NCBI GenBank assembly: GCA_020831635.1
Contig: JAFIGC010000027.1
Span: forward strand, 1 to 49,320
Length of the DNA stretch: 49,320 nucleotides
Origin: Verrucomicrobiota bacterium
GTDB taxonomy: Bacteria > Verrucomicrobiota > Kiritimatiellia > SS1-B-03-39 > UBA6053
Reading direction: 5' to 3'
The notes below the pieces were generated by a model. The model was given only the letters and a program-made list of their open reading frames with translations. It was not told the origin of the DNA and made no database searches. This document shows, piece after piece, positions 1 through 7,367 of the stretch. Numbering within the stretch: position 1 is the stretch's first letter; each line of letters opens with the position of its first letter. The translations under genes were made by a program, and so were the position numbers.

Positions 1-1
1 C

Positions 2-58
2 GGAGGGAAGAAACGGGATGGCAAGTTCGGTTTGATCCGTGTCTTCAAAATCAACTGA
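2..58 (+). CDS. Possible 3' end of an unknown upstream gene (partial)
   Basis: An open frame enters from the left edge and stops with TGA at 56-58, giving 18 codons ending in FGLIRVFKIN. The residue pattern, alternating hydrophobic with a short basic stretch, is protein-like, but it is too short to assign. It matters mainly because it would place the end of another gene directly against the damaged 5' end of hsdM. It could equally be a chance open frame. Confidence 0.2.
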   Translation, partial: GGKKRDGKFGLIRVFKIN

Positions 59-179
59 ATGAAAAACGCCCGGAGGCGGCAATTGGGCGGTTGCGGAGAG
101 TGTAAAGCAGAGGAGAAAAAGACCGGCGAAGGCACTCGCCCATCTTCTCCGCGCCCTGAACCCGGAGGAACTCAAAAAG

Positions 180-1754
180 GTGTCCGGCGATGTCTTCGGG
201 CGCATTTACGAGTATTTCCTCACCCAGTTCGCCGGGGACAAGGCGCACGACGGCGGGGAGTTTTTCACCCCCGTGTCGCTGGTCTCCCTCATTGCCCATA
301 TCCTCGATCCCCGGGGCGGCATTGTCTTCGATCCCGCCAGCGGCAGCGGGGGCATGTTCGTGCAGAGCGCCCGCACCGTGGAGGAACGCGGCGAAAACGC
401 CACCGAACGCCTGACCTTCTACGGGCTCGAAAAAAACGCCACCACCATCCGCCTGGCCAAAATGAACCTGGCCGTGCACGGACTGGAGGGCGACATCCAT
501 CGGGCCATCACCTACTACGAAGACCCCCAGGAGCTGCTCGGCAAGGTTAACACCCTTATGGCCAATCCTCCCTTCAATGTGGACGAGATCGACGCGGACA
601 AAATCAAGAACGATCCCCGACTGCCCTTCGGCCTGCCCGGCGTGAACAAAAAGAACAAGGTCTCCAACGGCAACTACTTGTGGATCAGCTATTTTTGGAG
701 CTATCTCACCGACACCGGACGCGCGGGCTTCGTGATGTCCTCCCAGGCCTCCAGCGCCGGGCGCGACGAGTCCAAGGTGCGCCAGAAACTGGTGGAGACC
801 GGGGATGTGGACCTGATGATCGCCATCCGCTCCAATTTCTTCTACACGCGGTCGGTTCCCTGCGAACTCTGGTTCTTCGACCGGGCCAAACCCGCCAACC
901 ACCGCGACCATGTGCTCATGCTCGACGCCCGCAACATCTTCCGCAAGGTCACCCGCAAAATTTTCGATTTCAGCCCCGAGCAGGAACGAAACCTCCGCGC
1001 CGTGGTCCAACTCTACCGGGGGGAGCGGGACGGCTTCCGCGCCCTCCTGACCGACTACGCGGACAAATGGGCCGCCTGCCGCGACGACCTCGTGAAACCG
1101 TTTCCGAAGGACCCCAAGAACCTGGTCCCTGTTTTCGACGAACTCTGCAAGGCTTGTCCCGGTTATCAGGCAACCCACCCCGAAGCCGCCACCGAATTGA
1201 AGACCCTGACCCTGGAGCTAATTCCCGAAGTGAAAGCGCGGCTGGTAAAGCTGTCCAAGGGTGCCCTCAACGATACCGAAAGCCGTCACGCCTGGTCCCA
1301 GGCCGCCCGCGCCCTGGCCCACGAACTCAAAGCCCTGCAAAAACTCGTGGAGGAGGCCCAGCCGCTGTTTATGAAGGAAAGCCGGGAAACCTGCAAGACC
1401 CGCCTGCTTCCCGTGTGGGAACCCCTGGCCCTCCATATCACCGATCAGCTACAGCAACTCCACGACGGACTCTACTGGGTGCGGCAGCAGGACTGGTTGC
1501 TCAAACGCTTTCCCGACGGCAAATACCGCGACGTGGAAGGTCTGTGCAAACGGGTCAGCCGCGCCGAGATCGCCGCCAACGACTGGAGCCTCACCCCCGG
1601 TCGCTACGTCGGGGTCGCCCCCGAGGAAGTGGACGAGGATTTCGACTTCGAGGAAACCCTCCGCGCCATCCACGGTGAATTGGCTGAACTCAACGAAGAG
1701 GCCGTCCAGCTTGCCGCCACTATCAAGAAAAACTTTGAGGGACTTTGGGTGTGA
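180..1754 (+). CDS. hsdM: Type I restriction-modification DNA methyltransferase subunit HsdM, N-terminally truncated
   Basis: This is the N6-adenine methyltransferase subunit of a type I RM enzyme, which methylates the target chosen by HsdS and is also needed for restriction. The SAM-binding motif I region (DPASGSGGMF, residues 51-60) and catalytic motif IV NPPF (129-132) are clear, and an acidic helical C-terminus typical of HsdM follows. The first usable start is GTG 180, giving 524 residues. The same frame stays open to an in-frame TGA at 60-62, and the residues just before the start (ALAHLLRALNPEELKK, about 129-179) still look like HsdM. About 130-150 residues of the usual N-terminal helical domain are absent. 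The 5' end is therefore probably lost, and the gene may be non-functional. It overlaps the next gene by 4 bp (GTGA). Confidence 0.85.
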   Translation: MSGDVFGRIYEYFLTQFAGDKAHDGGEFFTPVSLVSLIAHILDPRGGIVFDPASGSGGMFVQSARTVEERGENATERLTFYGLEKNATTIRLAKMNLAVHGLEGDIHRAITYYEDPQELLGKVNTLMANPPFNVDEIDADKIKNDPRLPFGLPGVNKKNKVSNGNYLWISYFWSYLTDTGRAGFVMSSQASSAGRDESKVRQKLVETGDVDLMIAIRSNFFYTRSVPCELWFFDRAKPANHRDHVLMLDARNIFRKVTRKIFDFSPEQERNLRAVVQLYRGERDGFRALLTDYADKWAACRDDLVKPFPKDPKNLVPVFDELCKACPGYQATHPEAATELKTLTLELIPEVKARLVKLSKGALNDTESRHAWSQAARALAHELKALQKLVEEAQPLFMKESRETCKTRLLPVWEPLALHITDQLQQLHDGLYWVRQQDWLLKRFPDGKYRDVEGLCKRVSRAEIAANDWSLTPGRYVGVAPEEVDEDFDFEETLRAIHGELAELNEEAVQLAATIKKNFEGLWV

Positions 1755-3235
1755 AAATCGAAGAAATGCTCAAAAAAGACGAGGGGAAAACCCTGGAGTT
1801 CAAGCGTGATTTCTCCTCCCCCCTCAAACTCCTCAACACGGTGGTGGCCTTTGCCAACAGCGCCGGGGGTAAAATCATTGTCGGGGTGGCCGACAAGACC
1901 CGCGTGCCCCTCGGCATTGAGGATCCGCTGGATGAAGAGGAGCGCATCTGCAACATGATTGCCGATTCCATCCAACCCCGCGTGGTGCCCAATGTGGAAA
2001 TGGTGACAGTGCAAGGCAAAACCCTCATGGTGATTGAGGTCTTTCTCAGCAACTCGCGGCCCCACTACCTACGCGCCGAAGGTGCGGAATCCGGCGTGAG
2101 GGTCCGGCTGGGCTCCACCAACCGGCAGGCCGACCGCGAACTGATCGCGGAACTGCGCCGCTCTGTGGAGGGTGTCTCCTACGATGAACTGCCCTTCCCG
2201 CAGCTCAGCCTCGAAGACCTCGACCTGGAGGCCGTCAAACGCTCCTTCGCCGGGGTGCGGGACATCGACGAACAGGCCCTGATGACCCTGCGACTCTTGA
2301 CCCGGGATCAGGGACGGCTCGCGCCCACACGGGGCGGCATGTTGTTGTATGGCCGCAACCGAGAACTCCACTTTCCGGACTGCTGGGTGCAGTGCGGACG
2401 CTTTATCGGAAACGATAAAGCCCGCATCTTTGACCATATCGAACTCCATGAACCTCTGCCCGTGGTGGTGGACAGCATGATGCTGTTCCTCAAAAAACAC
2501 GCCATGCGCGGGGCCGATTTTTCCGAAGTCCGCCGCAAGGATGTCTGGAGCATCCCTTTGGAACCCCTGCGCGAGGCGGTCATCAACGCCCTGGTCCACG
2601 CCGACTGGTCGCAGCGGGGCGGCCCGGTCCGGCTCGCCTTTTATGATGACCGCATCGAAATCGAAAACCCTGGCATCCTGCCCCCCGGGATCACCATGGA
2701 AGACATGCGAAGCGGGATCTCCAAGATACGAAACCCCGTGATTGCCCGCGTTTTCCGCGAACTAAACCTGATCGAACAATGGGGTTCCGGCATTCCCCGC
2801 ATTTTCCGGGAAACCGCCGCCGCGGGTTTTCCCGAACCCTCTTTGATCGAACTCGGACTCCGCGTCCGCCTCGCGTTCCCCTTGGCCGCCCCCATCCAGG
2901 TCCCCGAACCCGGCGGGGTCCGGTCAACGTCCCAGTCGGAGACAGAGTCACCGATACTTCAAGGAAAAGCGCAAGTCGAGGCACAAGTTGAGGCACAAGT
3001 CGAGGCACAAGTCGAACTGTCAATTCTTGAAGCCTGCAAAGCGTCCCCAAGGTCTTCCGCTGAAATCGCCTCGGCGCTTGGGCATAGAACCCTGAGCGGA
3101 AATCTCAGAAAAGCTTTGCCCAATATGCGAGAGCGCGGGTTGATTGAATACACCATCCCCGACAAACCCAACAGTCGCATGCAGAAGTACCGCTTGACCG
3201 AAAAGGGGAAATTGGCTTTGGGAGGTGGGAAATGA
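1751..3235 (+). CDS. AlbA_2 (Schlafen-like) domain protein with C-terminal ATPase-like and winged-helix domains
   Basis: This is a predicted DNA-binding regulator of the AlbA_2/HATPase_c_4 family, often annotated as a putative transcriptional regulator or ATP-dependent helicase and common inside type I RM loci. Residues 1-150 carry the AlbA_2 signature (EGKTLEFKRD, then VVAFANSAGGKIIVGV). Residues about 270-375 match the GHKL-type ATPase segment (REAVINALVHADW, then ENPGILPPGIT and EQWGSGIPRI). The C-terminus is a winged helix (SSAEIASALG through YRLTEKGKLAL). A run of QVEA tetrapeptides links the last two domains. GTG 1751 forms a GTGA overlap with the hsdM stop and is preferred; TTG 1745 is possible. 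Its role beside hsdM/hsdS is unknown; regulation of the RM operon is an inference. Confidence 0.8.
   Translation: MKIEEMLKKDEGKTLEFKRDFSSPLKLLNTVVAFANSAGGKIIVGVADKTRVPLGIEDPLDEEERICNMIADSIQPRVVPNVEMVTVQGKTLMVIEVFLSNSRPHYLRAEGAESGVRVRLGSTNRQADRELIAELRRSVEGVSYDELPFPQLSLEDLDLEAVKRSFAGVRDIDEQALMTLRLLTRDQGRLAPTRGGMLLYGRNRELHFPDCWVQCGRFIGNDKARIFDHIELHEPLPVVVDSMMLFLKKHAMRGADFSEVRRKDVWSIPLEPLREAVINALVHADWSQRGGPVRLAFYDDRIEIENPGILPPGITMEDMRSGISKIRNPVIARVFRELNLIEQWGSGIPRIFRETAAAGFPEPSLIELGLRVRLAFPLAAPIQVPEPGGVRSTSQSETESPILQGKAQVEAQVEAQVEAQVELSILEACKASPRSSAEIASALGHRTLSGNLRKALPNMRERGLIEYTIPDKPNSRMQKYRLTEKGKLALGGGK
2972..3019 (+). repeat. Four tandem 12-bp repeats encoding QVEA units
   Basis: CAAGTCGAGGCA-type units sit at 2972-2983, 2984-2995 (one C-to-T change), 2996-3007 and a diverged last unit at 3008-3019. 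Because 12 bp is four codons, copy-number change would lengthen or shorten the linker between the ATPase-like and winged-helix domains without breaking the frame. Confidence 0.85.
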
Positions 3236-3347
3236 GAAGAATTTATAAGTACAGGCACAAGCCCCCCCAGCAAGTAGCCCATCAAGTAACCCTACAAGTA
3301 AGCTCTGCGGGTACTGGTTTTCGAAGCATTCGCAAGAGGTTTGTCAG
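3236..3347 (+). other. In-frame extension after the AlbA_2 stop codon carrying decayed QV-repeat units
   Basis: Directly after the TGA of the AlbA_2 gene the same frame stays open until a TGA at 3349-3351 that overlaps the hsdS ATG. It encodes QVAHQVTLQVSS, from CAAGTA units at a 12-bp period (about 3280-3309), the same period as the QVEA repeats upstream. I read this as a former C-terminal tail cut off by the present stop, or as a second decayed copy of the linker. No promoter or terminator was recognised here. Confidence 0.5.
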
Positions 3348-4544
3348 ATGAACTGGGAAACGAAACGACTTGAAGAGGTGGCAGACTTTTGTCTTGGCAA
3401 AATGCTGGACCAGAAAAAGAACCGTGGAGAGCTTATGCCCTATCTTGCAAATATAAATGTGAGATGGGGAGAATTTGAAATGTCAGAATTACGACAGATG
3501 CGCTTTGAACCCCACGAAATGGACCGCTATGGCTTGCGCTATGGGGATATCGTCATGTGCGAAGGAGGCGAACCGGGGCGTTGTGCGATTTGGAAAGAGC
3601 AGCAATCGGGCATGATGATCCAAAAAGCTTTGCACCGGATACGTCCTCATGAACGCCTTCGTCCCGAGTTTTTGTTTTACTATTTTCTGCACAAAGGACG
3701 GTTGGGGCATTTTTCGTCCTTATACACAGGATCGACGATTAAACACCTGCCCCGAGAAAAGCTCGCACTTATAGAGGTCCCGATCCCGCCTCTTCACGAG
3801 CAAACACGCATCGCCGACATTCTCTCCGCCTACGACGATCTGATTGAGAACAACCGGCGGCGGATCGCGCTGCTGGAGGAGTCGGCAAGGCTCTTGTACC
3901 GGGAATGGTTCGTCCATCTCCGCTTTCCCGGTCACGAACACGTCAAGATCATCGATGGCGTGCCGGAGGGGTGGGAGAGAAGACCCATTGCCGAACTTAC
4001 AGATTACTTGGGTCGAGGAATAGCCCCCAAATATGACGACAATGCAGAATGCATTGTTGTTAATCAAAAATGCATCCGTGGAGGATTGGTGAATTTGGAG
4101 TTGGCAAGAGCGCAATCAAAAACTTTCAGCTCGGAACGGCAACTGGTTGATGGTGATGTTCTAATTAACTCAACGGGTGAGGGAACCCTTGGCCGAGTGG
4201 CTCAGATTTTTTCACCACCGGAAGTTTGCACTGTAGACTCGCATGTGACAATTGCCAGACCTTGCAAAACGATTGGTAAACACTACTTCGGTATTTCTTT
4301 GATTCAGCTTGAATCCGTTTTTTCGACTATGGGCCGTGGGGCGACGAATCAAACAGAGTTGTCGAAGCAACAAATCGGTGAAATTCAGATTTACCAACCT
4401 TGTGGTCAAGTAATCCTTCACTTTGAAAAAACGGTAGCACATTTAAGAACAATGGTACATACGCTCAGTCGACAAAACGTCTTTCTCTCTCAAGCCCGCG
4501 ACCACCTCCTACCGAAGCTTATGAGCGGGGAGGTGGAGGTGTGA
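3348..4544 (+). CDS. hsdS: Type I restriction-modification specificity subunit HsdS
   Basis: This is the DNA-recognition subunit, which sets the target sequence of the type I enzyme. At 398 residues it has the usual length and the two-fold layout: a first target-recognition domain (residues 1-145), a conserved helical spacer (IPPLHEQTRIADILSAYDDL, then ENNRRRIALLEESARLLYREW), a second recognition domain (about 210-370), and a terminal helix ending QARDHLLPKLMSGEVEV. The recognition domains, especially the second, are clearly more AT-rich than the flanking hsdM and hsdR, as expected for frequently exchanged domains. No frameshift is visible. Its stop overlaps the next gene start (GTGA). Confidence 0.92.
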   Translation: MNWETKRLEEVADFCLGKMLDQKKNRGELMPYLANINVRWGEFEMSELRQMRFEPHEMDRYGLRYGDIVMCEGGEPGRCAIWKEQQSGMMIQKALHRIRPHERLRPEFLFYYFLHKGRLGHFSSLYTGSTIKHLPREKLALIEVPIPPLHEQTRIADILSAYDDLIENNRRRIALLEESARLLYREWFVHLRFPGHEHVKIIDGVPEGWERRPIAELTDYLGRGIAPKYDDNAECIVVNQKCIRGGLVNLELARAQSKTFSSERQLVDGDVLINSTGEGTLGRVAQIFSPPEVCTVDSHVTIARPCKTIGKHYFGISLIQLESVFSTMGRGATNQTELSKQQIGEIQIYQPCGQVILHFEKTVAHLRTMVHTLSRQNVFLSQARDHLLPKLMSGEVEV

Positions 4545-5356
4545 ATAATAAACCCTTGTCATCTATCTCTACAAAGGGTGTATCCCTTGCGGATTCAACT
4601 TCCGGATGGCGGGCCAATGCCAACTTCTTACTGCCCACAAACTACGAGCTACAATTTGAAGCGATTCGCAGCCTTCTTCAGGACCATGAGAAAAACGAGA
4701 ACGAACTGCAGGCACGCATCGAAGAATTAGAACGAAAAATTGAAGCGTCACCGCCTGAAACCGAAATAGTGCCGATCATCCAGCGCATTGATTGTCTTGA
4801 GAGTTCCGTGTTTTTGCATGCCGCACATTCCATGTCAGCCTTGGGAGCATTGGCTCCCTTTTTCGAATCGTTGTTTCACACCCTTTTTCTTCAGATCAAA
4901 CCCTACTTCGAAGGAAACGGAAATCCGCATGATCGCTGGAAACAGGCAAGTGACGATGCCTGGGATTGTCACTTTCACTGGGTGAAGGGCAAACGAAACA
5001 AAGGGATCGTGGAAGGTATACGCCAGTTGTCCCAAGCGACAGATTTTGAAAAGTATCTGCCCGTCGGGTATGACGAACCTCTGCAGGCACTGTTCGCCTA
5101 TCGCAATAAAATGTTTCATTGTGGGTTTGAATGGAGTGAATCGGAAAAGAAAAAATTCCAGAAAATGATCACAGATCATCAGTGGTATCCGACATGGTTT
5201 GAGTGCTCAAAATCCGGAGGGGAGCCTTGGATATATTACATGTCTTCGCCTTTTATCGAACGGTTACTTGAATTGATTGATGAGATACTTCAGGCTGTAG
5301 GGCGTTATACCGGGGAAGTTATCCGAGTGAAATCCAATGAAAATCATGGAGTTTGA
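4541..5356 (+). CDS. Uncharacterised protein with a HEPN-like RNxxxH motif, encoded inside the RM operon
   Basis: I do not recognise a named family. The 271-residue protein has a predicted coiled coil (about 45-70, rich in E, K and L), a helical middle (about 84-120) and a conserved-looking core around AYRNKMFHCGFEW. R188-N189-x3-H193 fits the RX4-6H motif of HEPN ribonucleases, in which a polar residue often follows the Arg. HEPN domains are frequent toxins in defence loci. The gene starts at GTG 4541, overlapping the hsdS stop by 4 bp, so it is co-translated with the RM operon. Base composition is AT-rich compared with hsdM and hsdR. It could instead be a non-catalytic HEPN or an unrelated helical protein. 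Confidence 0.5.
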   Translation: MNNKPLSSISTKGVSLADSTSGWRANANFLLPTNYELQFEAIRSLLQDHEKNENELQARIEELERKIEASPPETEIVPIIQRIDCLESSVFLHAAHSMSALGALAPFFESLFHTLFLQIKPYFEGNGNPHDRWKQASDDAWDCHFHWVKGKRNKGIVEGIRQLSQATDFEKYLPVGYDEPLQALFAYRNKMFHCGFEWSESEKKKFQKMITDHQWYPTWFECSKSGGEPWIYYMSSPFIERLLELIDEILQAVGRYTGEVIRVKSNENHGV

Positions 5357-5420
5357 ATTTTTAAGCAGGCTCTCTGTTTGTGAAGCGGATGCCCTCGCCA
5401 CTCCCGAACCAAAACCGACG

Positions 5421-5468
5421 GGTTCCGAGCTTCGGAAGCCTGATTCTTTTGTTTTCCGACCATCGGAA
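5421..5468. repeat. Two tandem TTCCGA-N3-TCGGAA palindromes, possible terminator
   Basis: The 150-bp gap between the HEPN-like gene and the AAA ATPase holds two hairpins with identical arms: TTCCGA 5423-5428 with TCGGAA 5432-5437, and TTCCGA 5454-5459 with TCGGAA 5463-5468. The first is followed by a T-rich stretch, so it may end transcription of the upstream genes. The same arms return twice at 49167-49212, which suggests a dispersed palindromic element rather than a local operator. Confidence 0.55.
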
Positions 5469-5506
5469 ACCTTGCCCTCCATCTGGATGCATGGTAGAAA
5501 TCCGGT

Positions 5507-6475
5507 ATGCCCACTGCTGACCAGATCAAATCTCTGATTCACTCCCACTTCACGGAAGACCAGGAGCGTTTCTACACGATTGCCTTGCAGATGGCGGCAC
5601 ATGAGGCGCGGCAGGGTCATTCTTCGCTGGCCATGGACATTCGGCGGATCGTGGACGAGGAGCGTAAAAAGTCGGGTCCAAAGCTGCTCTCCTTTCCCAA
5701 AGAGCTTCAGGGGCTGGTGTTGACCGAGGAACCGATGACGGGGATTCAGTCGTTGGTGATCCCGACGGAAATTCAAAACCGATTGAAACGGGTGGTGCAT
5801 GAATACCGGCAACAGGAAAAGCTGAAATCCCACGGGCTTTCCCACCGCCGGAAACTGCTCCTGATGGGACCTCCCGGCACCGGGAAAACCATGACGGCCC
5901 GGGTGCTGGCTCACGAGCTGGGCCTCTCCCTGCACACCATTCAGGTGGACCGTCTGGTGACGAAATTCATGGGAGAGACGGCGGCCAAGCTCCGGCAGAT
6001 CTTCGACCTGATCCGCCAGGAGCACGGGGTCTACCTTTTCGATGAATTTGATGCCATCGGCGGGGACCGCTCCACGGACAACGATGTGGGTGAAATGCGG
6101 CGGGTTCTGAATGCCTTCCTTCAGTTCATTGATCAGGACACCTCCGACAGTCTGATCGTGGCCGCCACCAACACCCCCCGCCTGCTTGACCCGGCCCTGT
6201 TTCGCCGTTTCGATGATGTGATCACCTACGACCACCCCTCTTCCGGTGAGCGCAAAACGCTGATCCGCAATTTGCTGACTCGTTTCATGGCCAAAAACTT
6301 CGCGTGGAACCAAGTGCTGGCGGTGAGCGAGGGGCTGAGTCATGCCGAGATCGACCATGCCTGCCGTGATGCGGTCAAAAACGCGATTTTATCTGATAAA
6401 ACTAAAATCAGCGCAAGTGATTTATTGGTGACCCTTCGGGAACGGAAGAGTACCACAACGGCGCAAAAGGGATAA
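5507..6475 (+). CDS. AAA family ATPase (type usually paired with an S8 peptidase)
   Basis: This is a cytoplasmic AAA ATPase of 322 residues. It has an N-terminal helical region (1-60), Walker A GPPGTGKT (121-128), Walker B LFDEFD (177-182), sensor-1 AATNTP and a second region of homology with the RRFD arginines. From memory, close relatives with the FMGETAAKLR and VYLFDEFDAIG motifs are encoded beside a subtilisin-like S8 peptidase as a two-gene defence or quality-control pair. No such protease is present in this window: the next genes are abiEi and abiEii. The start ATG 5507 has only a weak ribosome-binding site. A terminator-like hairpin lies upstream, so the gene may have its own promoter. 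Confidence 0.85.
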   Translation: MPTADQIKSLIHSHFTEDQERFYTIALQMAAHEARQGHSSLAMDIRRIVDEERKKSGPKLLSFPKELQGLVLTEEPMTGIQSLVIPTEIQNRLKRVVHEYRQQEKLKSHGLSHRRKLLLMGPPGTGKTMTARVLAHELGLSLHTIQVDRLVTKFMGETAAKLRQIFDLIRQEHGVYLFDEFDAIGGDRSTDNDVGEMRRVLNAFLQFIDQDTSDSLIVAATNTPRLLDPALFRRFDDVITYDHPSSGERKTLIRNLLTRFMAKNFAWNQVLAVSEGLSHAEIDHACRDAVKNAILSDKTKISASDLLVTLRERKSTTTAQKG

Positions 6476-6529
6476 GCGGGATAATGGTCATCGGGTGGCG
6501 TGCGGTTTAACATTTATCGCATTTGTAAA

Positions 6530-6588
6530 TTGCCATTTTACTTTTGGCTGTTATCATAAACCAAGATTTTCAAACCCAGGTCTTTGGT
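6530..6588 (+). promoter_or_regulatory. Candidate promoter and operator of the abiE pair
   Basis: This is an AT-rich gap after the AAA gene. A -35-like TTGCCA (6530-6535) and -10-like TATCAT (6552-6557) are separated by 16 bp. Downstream, ACCAAGA (6560-6566) and TCTTTGGT (6581-6588) form an imperfect inverted repeat just before the abiEi start. AbiEi antitoxins are known to repress their own promoters by binding inverted repeats, so this is a plausible operator. Confidence 0.4.
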
Positions 6589-6593
6589 AAAAC

Positions 6594-7367
6594 ATGGCTT
6601 TACAGAAGCGGAGTATTTTAAACCGGCTGGTTACGGAGGTCCCGGAGGGGCTTCCGGTGACGAGCGCATGGCTGGGGGAGCGCTTGGGAGCCTCGCGTCA
6701 GTTGGTGCGGGCCTATGTGCAGAATCAGTGGCTGGCGAATCCCTGCCGGGGTGTCTATGTGCGGAATCTGGACAAGCTGACCTGGCTGACCGCGCTGGTG
6801 GGCGTGCAGCGGGTGGCGGGCCTGTCGTGTTTTCCGGGAGGGGTGACGGCGCTGCAACTGCTGGGGTACGCGCATTATCTGCCCATGGGCGCGGGCTCTG
6901 AAGTCGTGCTGGGGGGAACGGACGCGCCTCCACCTTGGTTGAATCGCCTTGATCTGCCGGTTTCGTTCCGGGCCTTGGGGAGGCGTTTGTTTGCCACGCC
7001 CGACTCCGGACTGGTCCCGCATCCCGTGCCGGGTCTGGAGGAGACGTTGCGGGTACCCTCCCCGCCCCGGGCCATGCTGGAAGTCTTGTCGGAGGTGGAG
7101 GATGAGGCTTCGTTCACGGCGGCCTATGAACTCTTCGAGGGGCTGACATCTTTGAACCCCACCGAGGTTCGCGCGCTTTTGCTGGATTGCACCCACATCA
7201 AGGCGAAGCGTTTGTTTCTGCTGATGGCCGACAGGGCCGGAGTCGCCTGGGGACGCAAACTGGAGGACGGGGAATTTGATCTGGGCAGCGGGAAACGGGA
7301 AGTGGTTCGGGGAGGCCGTTTGAACCGTCGCTTTGGGGTCACGGTGCCGGAGGGGTTCCATGATTGA
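6594..7367 (+). CDS. abiEi: AbiEi-like antitoxin of a type IV toxin-antitoxin system
   Basis: This is the predicted antitoxin and autorepressor of the AbiE system. The 257-residue protein has an N-terminal winged helix (about 1-60, VTSAWLGERLGASRQLVRAY, then NPCRGVYVR) and a C-terminal domain of the AbiEi type (about 80-257). It lies just upstream of, and overlaps by 8 bp, an AbiEii nucleotidyltransferase, the standard order for this system. AbiE systems cause bacteriostasis during phage infection; the antitoxin does not bind the toxin directly in the studied examples. Here the pair sits inside an RM locus, between the AAA ATPase and hsdR. Confidence 0.8.
   Translation: MALQKRSILNRLVTEVPEGLPVTSAWLGERLGASRQLVRAYVQNQWLANPCRGVYVRNLDKLTWLTALVGVQRVAGLSCFPGGVTALQLLGYAHYLPMGAGSEVVLGGTDAPPPWLNRLDLPVSFRALGRRLFATPDSGLVPHPVPGLEETLRVPSPPRAMLEVLSEVEDEASFTAAYELFEGLTSLNPTEVRALLLDCTHIKAKRLFLLMADRAGVAWGRKLEDGEFDLGSGKREVVRGGRLNRRFGVTVPEGFHD

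Noticed and set aside
2972-3310. CAAGT-type repeats at a 12-bp period as a possible CRISPR or iteron array
   Set aside because: The units are contiguous, encode a protein linker and have no spacers; there are no cas or replication genes nearby.
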